Position numbers and translations under genes: made by a program. DNA of 64,000 nucleotides, taken from Liolophura sinensis. Lineage: Eukaryota > Mollusca > Polyplacophora > Chitonida > Chitonidae. The stretch is from positions 11,231,501-11,295,500 of the forward strand of contig NC_088303.1 in NCBI RefSeq assembly GCF_032854445.1, given 5' to 3'. The first letter of the stretch is position 1, and the number at the start of each line of letters is the position of its first letter. Positions 10,854 through 23,429 of the stretch are shown here, one piece after another. The notes under the pieces are model-generated. The model searched no databases, had not been told where the DNA came from, and was given only the letters and a program-made list of their open reading frames with translations.

Positions 10854-13800
10854 GTGAGTCGGTAGAGTAACGCACTGAGTACCATGGTTGTCCAGAATGA
10901 GTTGTGTGTCAATGAATTGCTTTATGGAAAATGACTGCATGAACTAAGGCATTCTAGCTCTGAATTGTGTAAGTATATAGACACGTAAGTTTAACAAAAG
11001 CAGCCACACCTTCACAAAAGCAAATGTTTGTGAAACACGCGATTTAAAGACATATGTGTTGCCCAGATACACTGGTGCTTTTAGAGAGTATGCCAAGTAA
11101 GTCATATTTAACAGGCATGTATTGTGGTAACACAATGTTTAATTTTTTTTTAATTTTTCAGGGTATATGAGAATTAAGCATGAAGTAATCAGCAGAGACA
11201 ATTAATAAAGCGCAGATATTTCAACTCCCTTACAGTATATATTTCATACACGTACACCCCATACACGTTTGTTATGTGGCAATTTCTTTGTTTCATGTGA
11301 GGAAATTTCCTGGCGATACAATTTGATTTTAACAAATTCCTTGTCACACGCCTTTCATGTTTCATATCATATACATATCTGATGTCAGTGGCAATTTCGT
11401 GGCACACAGGTGTGATGTGTAACAATTTCCTTGCCGAACAGGCTATTTCATGTGAAGGTTATCAGTACTATGTTAGACGATATTAGTGTACATGCAGTGA
11501 AAAGTTTCAGGTAACCAGTTTTGAAGCATGTGGGGTGTGGAAGCAATAGATTAAGGCAAAAAACTTTTTTGTTCATTTTGTTTTTATTTATTTATTTATT
11601 TGCACTCAAGAATATTTAACTTATACGACGGCGACCGGCATTATGGTGGGAGGCAAGGTCCAGTGGAAACCCACGAACTTAAGTAGGTTGCTAAAAGACC
11701 TCCTCATGGGAGAGAGGAACCCTGCATGAGCTCGACTTGAATTCACAGCGACCACATTGGTGAGACGCTCCTTGCGCCGCGCTGGCGTGCTAACCACCTA
11801 GGTCAGAGTGGTCTGTTGGCGGATCCGTGGCCTCCACGCCTTCGACGGAGGTGACGGTTTTCTTCGCGGGAACGTTGAAGTCGCGATCTTAATTTCCAGT
11901 TTGATTTTTGTTACTTTCGCAGTGATGTAAATGAATGTATAAGAAGGCATGAATGTACGGACGTTTTGTTACTAACACTGCATGGATCATATTGTGGTTT
12001 GTGAACTGTCTGCATGTGGTGTGCTGTAAATTTCAGACTTCACATGGATGTAATTATGGAATGGCATTTGTGTGTGAAGAAAGCCGATTGGTCAGAACCA
12101 GATCGATTACCAGATTGGTAAGTCATGTGACACCGGCAGCGCTAGGTATGAAACAAAACAATCATTTGATTACCACACTGATATTCTACGTTACTGGTAA
12201 ACCAAACAAATTTAATAGAAATGACAACAGTCAAAATTTTTCCTTTTCGTTTGACAGTAAAGACAATCAATCGCAAAAGGAAAGACAATTAATAGCCAGA
12301 AGAGGATATCACTTTTACAGGTACAAATGATTCGGACTACACTGCTTGTGGGAGGTCTCAAACACCTATCTTGTTATGTAAAGGCCCAGGGTTCGATCCC
12401 GGGTGGTTTGGATGTGAGGATGTAGGAAGAGTTTACTTTGGACGTCATGTCTGGTGTCATCAGAATAATATTATAGTAAAGCAGAGATAAAAAATTAAAG
12501 TCTACACTCTGCTTCAAGCTACCAAGTTCTTAGTTTAAGTAGTAACATATATTTTAGGTAAAGTTACCTGTAGTATTCCGGCTTTATTGTCGAGTCGTAC
12601 TTTTATACACACCGATATGTGGCCGGATGACGTACTTCGAATGATCGTAAAACACAACAACATGTGCAGCGGACATCAGTCGAGTTACCTTTCATTTGTT
12701 AGTATTTATAGCACAGTCAGCGGTATAAAATAGCGACATTACCCTAACCAAAAGTTCTACTTCTTGCACCTCAGGGTCCATCTTTATCAAAACGTCCTAA
12801 GGCGAAAAAAAGGATTTGTACACTGATTCTTTACTGCAGAACGATGTAGCGACCACAATTTGAGTTCTTTCCTGTTCTCAGTTGGAATTTCTAAGCACTT
12901 GCAATTTATGAATTGTTACTTCATAGAAACATGTACGAGCTGATTGTTTTTACTTTTTTCTTTTTTTTCAAGCATTAGGAAATACCCGTAGATTGATAAC
13001 GAATTCACTAGTCATTTGACATTATGTGTATTGTACCGCACGTTATTAAACTTCGTTATAAAACATTTGTCAGGGCGGCTACGTGGCCGAGGGGATTAGC
13101 ACGCCAGCGTGGCGCAATGACCCGCTGTGTGTTCGTCCTCATGCTGGTTTCTTCTTCGGCCGTACGTGGGAAGGTCTTCAGCAACCTAATAAAAAAATAA
13201 AATAAAAGCAAATAAATAAATAAATAAGACATTTGTTTAATCAAGCAGTACGCCTAGTGATATTTGTCAGTTGGGCGCATGACTCGTTTTCCTCATGTTT
13301 ACTTCACAGTAGTTCATAGTCTTCTGGCTTGGCAGCCACACACTCCAAACATTTCCTCGCATTATTTTTTTCTTTGCTCTGTAGCGCCGCTTCAAACCAG
13401 GATTCGGTCACTACGAGTCATCATCGGCAAGAATCGGGCATTATCGGCCAGGATCGGATTTCTCCGCCATCAGGGAGTTCTTTTACATCGATAGAGATGA
13501 CGCCCCAAACCAGGATTGTCACGGGAAAGCCTTTAAGTCAAATAGGACGCAAAGGGCGAATTCCAGGACAAAAGCTGAAACAAGTATGTGAGATCTTACA
13601 CTGTAAACGTGCTGCGCGAGAGATGGCAGAGCAGAGACGCATGGAAGCGTCAGACCGAAACTGTAACAGCGCTGGAAGCAGCTCAAGCGGCACTGTCACC
13701 AGCATGGAGGAACCGGCACTTGTAAACTGCGATTTCCAACCAGTAAGTTTGCAGCCCGAAGCTATGGTCAGGCCATCTGATATTCATGTTACCTCAAAGG

Positions 13801-16800
13801 CCCCATGTGCCCATAATAACAACAACCCAGACGCGGTGAACCTTAGGAAACTCTTAGGCACGCGACCCATGACGTCACTTGCTGACCACGGCCATTCGGC
13901 TTATCCTAAACACATGGACCTAGGTGATATGGTTTTGGATTTGTCAGTTCCCAAGCCACGTGATACCCAGCAAAGCGTTGCCCAGTCTCGTTTCCCGATG
14001 CTATCTCAGGAATCTACAGCATTGTTTGATCGAAGAAAAGAAAATGACTCTCCTGTGGTTCACGACTCACCCATGTCGATGACAACAGGTAAATATAAAT
14101 GTAACCTACATTAATCATGATATTCTGATAACATATCCTTTAAACTCAGCGGGGACGAAGTTTTGTGATGACAAAGGAATAACTTGGAACCTTAAAGGTG
14201 GAGAAAACATAAAAGTTAACAAAAAATTCAGATGAAGAGAGATGAAAGAGCTATTAAAGAGAAAATGACACTTGAAAATAATTTTTGTATGATGGGTATT
14301 TGGGACCACCTTTTGATATATATAGTATTTGTGTAATAATGTTATAAATAAGGGTGTAACACATGTTTAATAAATATATCTGCGCTGGAATTTGGTCTTT
14401 TCAACTATCAAATGTGTATAACGTAGATTTTGGTCATAATTATATTTGCATATATTCATAAATATTATCATAATTCAGCTTAAATACATGTGTTTGGATA
14501 TGAACAACAAATTTACATTCAAATAAATTGCACATGCATCACGTTCTTATTCAGGACATTATCATGCAATGACAACACCAATACCAAATGCCAAAAGGTC
14601 CTCCCAAAATACCCACCACACAAAAATATTTTCAAATAAAATTTTCTCTTGAAAAAAATATTAATATTAATTATTAATATTAAAAAAAATTATATTTTTA
14701 GTGTTTTACGCTGTACTCAAGACTTCACTTATACGACGGCGACCAGCATTATGATGGTCCGGACAGCAATACATCAGTAATAAGACCAGTATATAAGACA
14801 CTTAAATAACATATCGTAAGCTCAGTGAGTTTTGAGTTTTGACTTCTGATACAGTAAGTAATAAATTGCGACTATGTTGTCATAAAGTTTGTCCCACAGA
14901 CAATGTGTCACGAATAAGACGAAGAGTAAAAACTACACTATAGCACTCAGCTTAATAGCTTTGCTAATGAGGAATATGAGTAAATCTCACGCAAAGTATT
15001 CTTTCTATATTTTCCGATTTATTTGAACTTGAGTAGTTGTTTAAATACGGTACCTTTAACATTCTAAACTTGTAATGAAAGAACGGAGGCGCCATGGACG
15101 TTACAAAATGTTATTTTTTTAATATTGTCAGCTTAGCTTGTATTTTTGTGAACAGTATTCAGATTTAAACTGAGTCATATTTCCATTTCATTTTCATTGG
15201 ATATCCATAAGCTTAATGAATGTTTAACACAAATATTTCCGATTTATATTTATATCATGTTTTGCATGTTTTTCTAGGTGTGCCACCTAGTGGCTTGGAT
15301 CAGTGTCAAGTGTCGGAGCCTGCGCAGATGCAGAATCACAGCAGCCCGCTCTTTGTATATTCTTCACCCTCCCTATGTGTATCGACGGAAGGAAGTGTTC
15401 AGACAACTGGACACTGTTACACTGCTTCCGAGCAGCATGTAGCTCAGAGCCTGCCTTCGTTTATTCAACCCGCTGTCCCGTCGAATGCGCAAGTGGAAGG
15501 CGTGGCTTCAGTGTCTAGAAACGTTCTTGGCCTACCTCGTATGAGAACACGTCCTCGACGACAGATGCCTAGAAAACCCCTGGCCAACGAAGGCATGAAA
15601 CTTATCAATGAAAATAATTTATATCCAGGCGTTTACACAAGCACTTTCAAACTGCCTGGTAGCCGAAGAGGTCGTCGAAGCACGGCAGCCAAGCAATCCT
15701 CTCAACAACAACAAGAACAAGCCGCTAAGAACAATGTTATAGCGCCCTCTACATCGAACTCTGGTCAGTCCAGTATGGTGATTCCCGTTCAGGTTCCCAA
15801 TGGCGCTCAACAACCATACATGATGCTCTGCCCACAGGTGGCAGTCTCCTCAGTTCTCGTTAAGTCCCCCAGAAAGCGTGGGCGACCTCCCAAAAGGCCG
15901 ACTATTTCTCAGTTCCAAGGTCCCACAGAACCACAAGCGAGTACTTCGCAAATGGTCGTGCCGCCATCACAGATGACAATTGCTTTGCCCTCTACAGGAA
16001 ATCCTGGAATTGTCAGCTCAGATAACGGTGCAGTGTCTTACCTGTATCAGCCTCAGGCAGAACAGACACCCGTAAACTTTCCCCACCAGACACTACAACA
16101 TCACAACCAGGGAGTCAGCGCTCCGGCAACGCTTCACCCGAACCACAGCCAGTTAGTGAGCATTCTCAACCAGGCTACGTCCATCAACGCCTGCAACCCG
16201 GTGTTTGTACCTAACTCCTCTTTACAACAAGGTGTACCAACTGCTCTCCCAACCAATGCTGCAGGAATCATCACACTGCCGCTACAGAACATTAAAACCG
16301 AACCTCAACCCTGCGTTCAGGGTTTCACTCCGAATCTGGTCCCTTCTCCAAGATGTGTGCCTTCTCCACAACTTATGCCACAGGAGATTTCTCACGAAGA
16401 GTCTAAGCTTTCTCCTGCACCAGAGACCCCAAGCACCGATGCATCAACTCCGACAACCACCGAACCACTTAAAACCACCGATGTGCCGCCAGCGCCTGGA
16501 GTATTTCATGAAATGATTTTGTCTCCACAAGCTCTGGTTAACGTTAAACCAAGATCGAAACCCACCACAACTGAACTCATTCGTTCCAACTCTAACTTTT
16601 ACTGTGGGTCCTTTAAAATTCGTCCCCAAAAACCTAATACTCAAACTGGTCAAAGTGGAGCTCCACTGAAGAGAGGAAGAGGAAGACCGCGCCTGAACGT
16701 ATTCGAAAGTTCGAGGCAGAAAGAGACCAAAGAAAGCCGCTCAAAGATGTATCAAGAATTGTTCCATTGCAAAGTCTGCAACGAGATCGTATGGGCAGGT

Positions 16801-17742
16801 GAAAGACTCAGCCATCAGCGAAAGCATGTGTCTGTGAAATGTGTGTGCACATCATGTGGCATCGAGTTTCACACTTACAAAAACTCGACCATTCAGACTA
16901 AAAAAATCCATAGCCAGCAGTGCCCTCAGTGTAAGAAACTGTACAGCTATGACATGAACCCCACAGAGGACTGCACGACTGATAATGTGGATGGAGGCGT
17001 CTGTGAAACAACGGGAGAAAGCTTCGCTTCTCAAAATGATGCCGCGGATCTTGAGGCGGCGAACGACGAGTTGGCCTGCCAGATCTGTGGTAAACTATGT
17101 GGTTCCCCTGTATCCTATGCCCAACATATAAATGAACACCAATATGACAGTCTGACGTGTGTCGAAGATGGATGCTGTAGGCGATTTAGAAACAGCAGTG
17201 AGCTGAGACGGCACATTAAACATACGCATACCAAAGGAAAGGAGCACCAATGCGTGTACGAAGGCTGTGATAAAAAGTTCATGAAGAATTTTCATCTACA
17301 AGAGCACATTCGTGTGAAGCACTTTAACATTAAAGCCTTCAAATGTCCCTGGCCAGGTTGTGAAAAAGAATTCGCTGGAATTCGCCACCTGAAGGTGCAC
17401 ATGCTTATTCACAAGGGTGAAAAACCGCTAAAATGTGATTTCTGTGATTACCGCTGTCGTCAGCGCAACGCCCTCAACTGGCACATGCGCAAGCACCCGG
17501 AAGTGTCGTCACAATATACGGACGGTCGCCCCGCCTCAGATAGTGACCCGGATGGAGAGTGTATGGTAATTGACATGAACCTTCATGGCGCTGACTCTGC
17601 CGGAAGCGAGGATCTCAGTCCGAAAGGATATGAGCCGGAAAACGAAGAAGAGTCTAGTCCAGAGTCTTTCTCAGACTTCAGTCCAGTGGCTGACCAGAAT
17701 TCCCCAGATAGAAGTCACGCTCTGGTAGTCGACGATGAGTGA
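10696..17742 (+). CDS. C2H2 zinc-finger / AT-hook nuclear protein, 3 coding exons, 1,108 aa
   Basis: Joining 10696-10853, 13385-14088 and 15278-17742 gives one open frame of 1,109 codons including the stop; all junctions have GT/AG sites and matching phases (2, then 1). Seen in the protein: basic segments at about residues 376-390 and 416-425; an AT-hook at 486-495 (RKRGRPPKRP) and another at 752-760 (KRGRGRPRL); a polyQ stretch; C2H2-type fingers at 785-804, 811-832 (degenerate, first His missing), 888-908, 915-938, 946-969, 977-999 and 1007-1027; and an acidic Ser-rich tail. VLDLS at 236-240 resembles a CtBP-binding PxDLS motif and LRKLL at 206-210 is an LxxLL motif. From knowledge of the families, the last finger (CRQRNALNWHMRKH) resembles that of vertebrate ZNF653/ZNF692, so a DNA-binding transcriptional regulator in the nucleus is likely. 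Orthology is not established. The ATG sits exactly on an acceptor AG, so translation may begin in an upstream exon. Confidence 0.9.
11583..11813 (-). mobile_element. SINE family 1 in intron 1, antisense
   Basis: Starts with the TTTA tail and reads through 'tatacgacggcgaccggcat', 'gcatgagctcgacttgaatt' to the tRNA-like head near 11800. It lies within the zinc-finger intron (10854-13384). Confidence 0.8.
11814..13071. other. Rest of intron 1 of the zinc-finger gene
   Basis: AT-rich intron sequence. At 12385-12410 'cagggttcgatcccgggtgg' is a tRNA B-box-like motif, perhaps a remnant of another SINE. The 125-codon frame at 11953-12330 has no conserved feature and is not called. Confidence 0.5.
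13072..13228 (+). mobile_element. SINE family 1 in intron 1, internally deleted
   Basis: The head 'agggcggctacgtggccgag' and body 'ggccgtacgtgggaaggtct' jump directly to the A-rich tail. The middle 'cccgggctctgcccgg' part is missing. Confidence 0.7.
13385..14088 (+). CDS. Zinc-finger gene, coding exon 2
   Basis: Acceptor 'tttgctctgtag|cgccgc', donor 'gacaacag|gtaaat'; 704 bp. It encodes residues 53-288 (first and last codons split). It holds a basic, possibly conserved block (IGRKGRIPGQKLKQVCEI, about 106-123), the LxxLL motif and the VLDLS motif, and is otherwise Ser/Asn/Pro-rich and probably disordered. Confidence 0.85.
14700..14758 (-). mobile_element. SINE family 1, 3' fragment in intron 2
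   Basis: 'gtgttttacgctgtactcaa' and 'acttatacgacggcgaccag' match the family 3' end in antisense. The rest of intron 2 (14089-15277) is AT-rich with no other feature. Confidence 0.7.
15278..17742 (+). CDS. Zinc-finger gene, coding exon 3 (AT-hooks and all fingers)
   Basis: Acceptor 'gcatgtttttctag|gtgtgc'; the split Gly codon joins it to exon 2. It encodes residues 288-1108 and ends at TGA 17740-17742. Both AT-hooks, all zinc fingers and the acidic C-terminus are in this single exon. The open frame extends upstream into the intron to 15220, but that part is not coding. Confidence 0.93.
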
Positions 17743-19433
17743 GAAGAATTATTTGTTAAAAATAGCCGGAAGGAATGTCAGTTTTACTACTGTACCTGAT
17801 CTGTATTTTGTGTTGCCTTTACGATCGATCAATATGCAGAACATATATCGGCGGTGTTTTGTCATGTAATAATTTAAAACACGCAACAAGTGTGTTAATA
17901 ATGAATTTTATGCGCAAATAGTCGTGAATTGTTTTCTTGCCGTCAATTTATTTCTTGCTTAAATTGTTTTTATTTCAAAACAATTTTAGAGAAATCCCAT
18001 TGGCGTATTGTGAAATGGCAAAAGTAAAGCTGTCTGCTGTTATGCATTACAAGGATTTGCTCTTTAACAAAGCTTTTTTAATTTACCATGATGTGGGTGA
18101 GTGGATCAGCACCACAGACAGGCATTCAGATATGAGCGAAAACAATCAGTATGACTTACTGTTAATGTGCCTCAAAGTACCAGATTTTAAACTAGTCCTC
18201 ATTAGAAATTGCAGGGTCACGTACTTGTTTACTACACCTAAAATTTATTTGGTGTTGGATAAACGGATATGAGACGAAAGCATTAATATGTACCAAGACG
18301 AGGAGGGAACACACCGATTACCTCCCTTTAATTGTGGCTCAAACTCACCAGAACTAAAGTTGTTATTTTGACCACTTCTTCGTGCATTCATTATTCGTTC
18401 AACTAAGGCTCTTGAAATCTCGTCTAACTCGTGTACCCCTCATCGAGGGATTTGGAATCGACTATGTGTTTAAAGAGCACTAAACAGAAACAGTCCAGAG
18501 GCCTTGAACACATAACCGGGTCAACTCACAGTAGATGTATGTAATTATTTAGGCCCTTGAATTTTACTGGATATAAATGAAAAAGTCTCGCAAAATCTGT
18601 CCGTACTTACCAGTAAATTGAATATCCAAGGCCAACTGTCAAATGTTTTGTCATATGATAATGGTCACAGTTACTGCCATGTTTCTTTTTATTTGTAAAG
18701 TACTCTTCTTCATCTTGTTTGAAAATCGTCACTCACAAGTCAATGATAGTTTATAGAAATTATTCTGTACCTAACCCTTGTACGCTTTTAACAATTTAAT
18801 TAAATCTCAGCGTTTAACAATCATACGAGCGGACTCCAATTACAGATTATCATTAAAGCGTTCATGTACAGTACTTTGTAACCCAGTCTCCGTTCATGTC
18901 GTTCCTTTAGAAAATCGAGATTTTCATTTTTGCGTCTGTAGAATGCCTAGGTCGTCACCAAAAGTTTTGACTTAAAACAACCACCCAAAGAAAAAGTGAG
19001 GATCTCAGTATATGGAATTACTTACCTTCTATAAAACCGCCTAGGACCGGAAGGGTTAAAACGTGTTTGTATGCCAGAAGATCAATCAAGGGGAGACAAG
19101 CCTGTATTGACAAAGTCCATCCTGTGGACAAACCATGGCAAACTATGGCGATGGAGTACTTACGTTATTATTGTTTGTTGAAAGATTCAGTGAAATTTTA
19201 TTAAGATGTATGAAAATGAATTATTAATGACACGCAATCAACATGGTAGGTCGATAATTAATGCCATATGTTTTCCTGACCCGTGTTTTATTTTATTACG
19301 GTTTGTAGTGATGCAATACAACTGTGATATTTTAAGTATTAGATACAAAGCTTTTTACTGCATCCTGAAGACATACTAATGTTTTTTTTTTTTGTTTTGT
19401 ATCGGTTTATATTGTTGTAGTATTGCAAATAAA
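17743..19433 (+). other. Probable 3' untranslated region of the zinc-finger gene
   Basis: AT-rich sequence after the stop codon with no convincing gene. The first good AATAAA downstream is at 19428-19433 ('ttgcaaataaaaatgatc'), followed by a T/GT-rich stretch, so a long 3' UTR of about 1.7 kb is inferred. The 111-codon frame at 17937-18272 within it has no recognisable feature. Confidence 0.5.
19428..19433 (+). terminator. Candidate polyadenylation signal AATAAA
   Basis: Canonical hexamer on the coding strand downstream of the zinc-finger stop codon, followed by 'gttagtttgtatttgtc', a GT/T-rich region typical of cleavage-site context. Confidence 0.45.
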
Positions 19434-20033
19434 AATGATCTCACGAACATGGATGTTAGTTTGTATTTGTCAAAAGGAAAATTATTCACAAATTTACTTA
19501 TGAAGATATCTTCAGTGATACCTTTACACGTACACGATATGTAGACGAAACTGCTTCAACAATTTTCTTATCATAGCGTTTGTACACGCATGGTTGCTCC
19601 TTTCCGTTGAAATACTTATATTTAATATGGCGTGTCAGGTCTCCATTTTTTTTTAATTCTCATCTATCGTCGACACACTTAAGGCTGTCGTCTACGTGTT
19701 CGTTGATTTAGTTGGTGTATGCCATTCGTGTTGACTGGGGTTAAAAAATTTCGTGATCTGGACACAGGTTATTGACATGCAGAATGTGATATCTTCCACT
19801 AATACCTCATCATCTCAAGAGCAAGTTCCAGGACTCTCTGTTCGGTACGTTTTGCACTCTGTGTAATGCTAAATAATGCTTTCACGAGCAGTTCCATATA
19901 GTTGTGGCGATATTCAAACCATCGGTGTACAGTCGTCGCCAGGGTATGACTTAAGCAACGGTAAAAGCGCCATTAAATCTAACCGTTAAATCCACACTTA
20001 TTCCAATATTCGACACACGAATTGCTTACTTAT

Positions 20034-20280
20034 TCATTTATTTATATAGGTGAGTTTATTTATGTAGGTATGTTTATTTATTTCTTTATATATTTATTTA
20101 CCTATATATTTATTTATTTATTTATTTATTTATAAATCAAGAATTTTTCAGTTAGACGATTACGGTCCGTTTTACGGGTGGAGGAAACCAGAGTGCCGAG
20201 GGTAAACCACCAACCTTTGACAAATGACTGATGAACTTTCCCACATGTCCACACAACCAGTTCACATTCGAAAATGTACA
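20034..20280. mobile_element. TTTA-tailed repeat with a different body
   Basis: A long TTTA-rich tail is followed by 'acgggtggaggaaaccagag' and 'gagggtaaaccaccaacctt', which is not the SINE family 1 body. It is probably another interspersed repeat in antisense orientation. Confidence 0.4.
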
Positions 20281-20324
20281 AAATATCCCTGATCGCACGG
20301 AAAATGAAACACCATCACTTCTGA

Positions 20325-20600
20325 TTTATTTATTTATTTATTTATTTGATTGGTGTTTTACGCCGTACTCAAGAGTATTTCATTTATACGACGGCGGCCA
20401 GCATTATGGTGGGAGGAAACCGGGCACAGCCTGGGGGAAACCCACGACCATCCGCAGGTTGCTATAAGACCTTCCCACTTACGGCCGGAGAGGAAGCCAG
20501 CATGAGCTGGACTTGAACTCACACCGACCACATTGGTGAGAGACTCCTGGGTCATTGCGCTGCGCTAGCGCGCTAATCAACTGAGCCACGGAGGCCCCCC
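20325..20600 (-). mobile_element. tRNA-derived SINE family 1, full length
   Basis: This is the best complete copy. On the minus strand it runs from 'gggggcctccgtggctcagt' (tRNA-like head, A box), through 'tgtgagttcaagtccagctc' (B box), 'gcggatggtcgtgggtttcc' and 'gtataaatgaaatactcttg', to 'cgtaaaacaccaatcaaata' and a (AAAT)n tail. Pol III-driven, non-autonomous retrotransposon by analogy with known SINEs. Confidence 0.9.
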
Positions 20601-20759
20601 ATAATTCTGAAGTGAGTCATGCATGAAGAAACCGTAAGTATTCCTTTCACACAACCAAAATGCTCAAAAATATCTGTGAAGCTCTAATACAAAAGTATAT
20701 CATTCTATTCAAATTTCTGGTTTTCACGGCAATTGACTTGAATTGCAAATGAAATGGCA

Positions 20760-20762
<3 letters not shown>

Positions 20763-20821
<59 letters not shown>
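20763..20821. repeat. (TA)n microsatellite
   Basis: About 29 uninterrupted TA dinucleotides. Confidence 0.98.
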
Positions 20822-20823
<2 letters not shown>

Positions 20824-23214
20824 GATGAATTCAGTATTACGTTATAGTTTGCTTTAATAATAATAAAATGCACAGAAAAGGCACATTTAAATTTTACTCT
20901 GACACCTCGTGACAGGTGGACGAGCTATAAACTATAAGCAATAGCAATAACAATCTGAAGCTTCAAAATGTGATTGTCATTTGATTAACACCTAGTACGC
21001 GTTTTGTGGATAGAACGCTTAGATGATTATGAAACATATTTCATGGTTAAGTGTTAATTCATTGCTGAACGTAATAGAATAAGGTTGTTAATTGAGTGCA
21101 TAATGATGCCACGACTACCCTCACAAGATAAGCAGAAACAGCGGTCTCATCCAGGACGTGGTGATTGATAATTTCATATATCGTAGTTGCCGTGGTTTTT
21201 CAAATACCGTTTTGATAGGGCTATGTTTCATTTATAGCGCCCACCACTATTTAACAATGCGATGAAGAACAAGAACACAGACCACGCTAATTAAGGAGCA
21301 TTGGTCCTTTTTTTTCACAAATGTCTCACGCGTTAATGAGAAAAAGAGATGAGAGATCAACAGCTATGTATGGGGTGTCTGTTAGTCACTGTAACCGCCA
21401 GGACAGATGGATGGTCCGCAGAGAACACATGTTAGCCGAACATTTGGTCCACAGAGAACATACGTTAGCCAAACCTTCAGCTAGAGCCTGATCAACTTCC
21501 ACACTTGTGCACTAACAGGCAGATTTAAACACGCAGTAGCTGTCTACCGCAAGGTAAGGAAGTGGTAATCGTGTTCAAATTAGCAATTGTTTTGTTGGCA
21601 TACCGCTGTGTGTTTTTATTTCTTGATTTACGAATATCTATATTTACTAAAAATATTTTACTTATAGCATGAACGGCGGTTTCGAGTAAGTGGTTGGAGG
21701 AAAAATCAAACTGGCTGTAAAGAAAAAAATGATAAGATGATCGTACTTTTACAACACTTTGCTTATGTAGCTAAGCAAAAGTGGGTTTTCGAGTTCGAAC
21801 TCTTTTCATCCTGAAGGTAAAAACAATCCACTGATCACTTGTCTCACCGTGTTCCAGAGCCACAGATCACACCTCTTTCTCTTACAAACTTCTCAATTTC
21901 ACAAAGCTCCTCAATTTTTACGATGGTTTGTCTGTTTTTAATAAATTTTTGCGAAGCTTTTATTCTGACGCCCGTGTTATAGTAAATGCGATATGGCAAT
22001 AGTTGCCTAGCATTTTTGACACGTCACATGGTACAGTAGGGCTGTTTTACCTTTAGCGATAAAAGAGTTGGAACTCGAAACTCCCCTGTTGGCTGTACAT
22101 TTACATTCATAAGAGTGCTGTTTATCAACAATTAAATGCACAGTAGCCCTGATTGCCAGAAAAGTGTGCACCTTTTGTTATTACAGCGTGTGCACAGATT
22201 CTTAGGTTAGAGCAAGAACTAAGTCAGCTTTCATTTCCGTGTATAATCGCAGCTTTTGTACACAAATGACTAAAACTAAATTCCGCACTCAGACGTCACA
22301 AATTAATTCATTAGTTTATAGAGACGCTAGAATAAAATGACCCGAAATGCCAAGCGCTTACCTTGTACAGGAAGCTGATCTAACGATAGAGACGATTTCA
22401 GATTTATGAAATCCAAATAAGGCTGATCACGAGGAAATGGCGAGAAAATGTCACTTTTGCTCATATGAAGACGATGTCAGTCTATTCAACAATAGAATAG
22501 GACACTTGTCAACCTAAAGAGGCGGCCAAACAAATAATCCAACGCCTCATTTCCAACACATTCACTTATACTAATTACCATAGTCTATTTCATTTAGAGA
22601 GTCGCCCATATCCATCTGTCTGTAAAATCATACTCGCTACCAAAATTGCCTTTAGTGATACGTAACAATACAAGCTCTACACATGGATGTGTTGGAAGTG
22701 GGTATTCTTCCAAAGAAAGAAAGCCTTTTCTAATTCTGCATAAGCTCAGTTTCAACGCCAAGATCTCATCGCCTCGGGCAATTATTCAGTTACTCAAATT
22801 ATTTATTTAATTATTAAAAAACAAGTGGCAAGCTGGGGGATGGGCGTGGAGAGTGGTTTGTTTTAAAATAGGTGCACCAACATGCGGTTAGAACAAATTC
22901 CAGACAGTAACCCCACAGCCTACACTACACTCTCGGTGAATAGACTACATTGCGTAAATATTTACTAATATCCTGCTTAAAAATCATACTGCCGTGAGAT
23001 CATATACTACCAGAGATAAAATCAAATTCATTTATTAAGGTTATATTATACTAAAACTTATGGCTATGTCTACAGTGGCCATGTGTACAGTAAAATCGAT
23101 ATCAGTTCAGGCAACTGATGTCGCCCCCCGTCAAAACATGTTGAACTCCGTTCAATATCCAGTATGGCTCTGTTTTTTAAATAATTATGACGTTACTCGA
23201 GGCAATGGGTAAAC
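20822..23214. other. No gene seen
   Basis: AT-rich sequence. A small imperfect direct repeat ('agagaaca' ... 'gttagcc') occurs near 21415-21480. No splice-bounded open frame was found. Confidence 0.45.
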
Positions 23215-23375
23215 GGGAAGGAAACACCAACAAGGCGTAATTACCCAGGAGTCTCCCACCAATGCGGTAACCGTGAGTTCAAGCCCAGCTAATGATGATT
23301 TCCTCTCAGGCTGTAAGTGGGAAAGTCCTTCAGAAACCTGCGGATGATCGTGGGTTTCCTCGGGCTCTGAGGTTC
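23215..23375 (+). mobile_element. SINE family 1, middle fragment
   Basis: 'acccaggagtctcccaccaa', 'gtgagttcaagcccagct' and 'cggatgatcgtgggtttcct' match the family; the 3' end is missing and the 5' end is decayed. Confidence 0.7.
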
Positions 23376-23429
23376 AATCTGTATTTCTCAGTAACTGTAA
23401 AATTTATTCTAGTTTCATACCGATCTATC

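Noticed and set aside
11953-12330. 125-codon frame within intron 1 of the zinc-finger gene
   Set aside because: Internal to a well-supported intron, with no domain or codon bias.
17937-18272. 111-codon frame after the zinc-finger stop
   Set aside because: Lies in the probable 3' UTR; AT-rich composition and no recognisable feature.
20325-20600. tRNA gene from the A-box and B-box-like head
   Set aside because: The head is followed by the repeated SINE body and A-rich tail and occurs many times in the window; no cloverleaf was confirmed.
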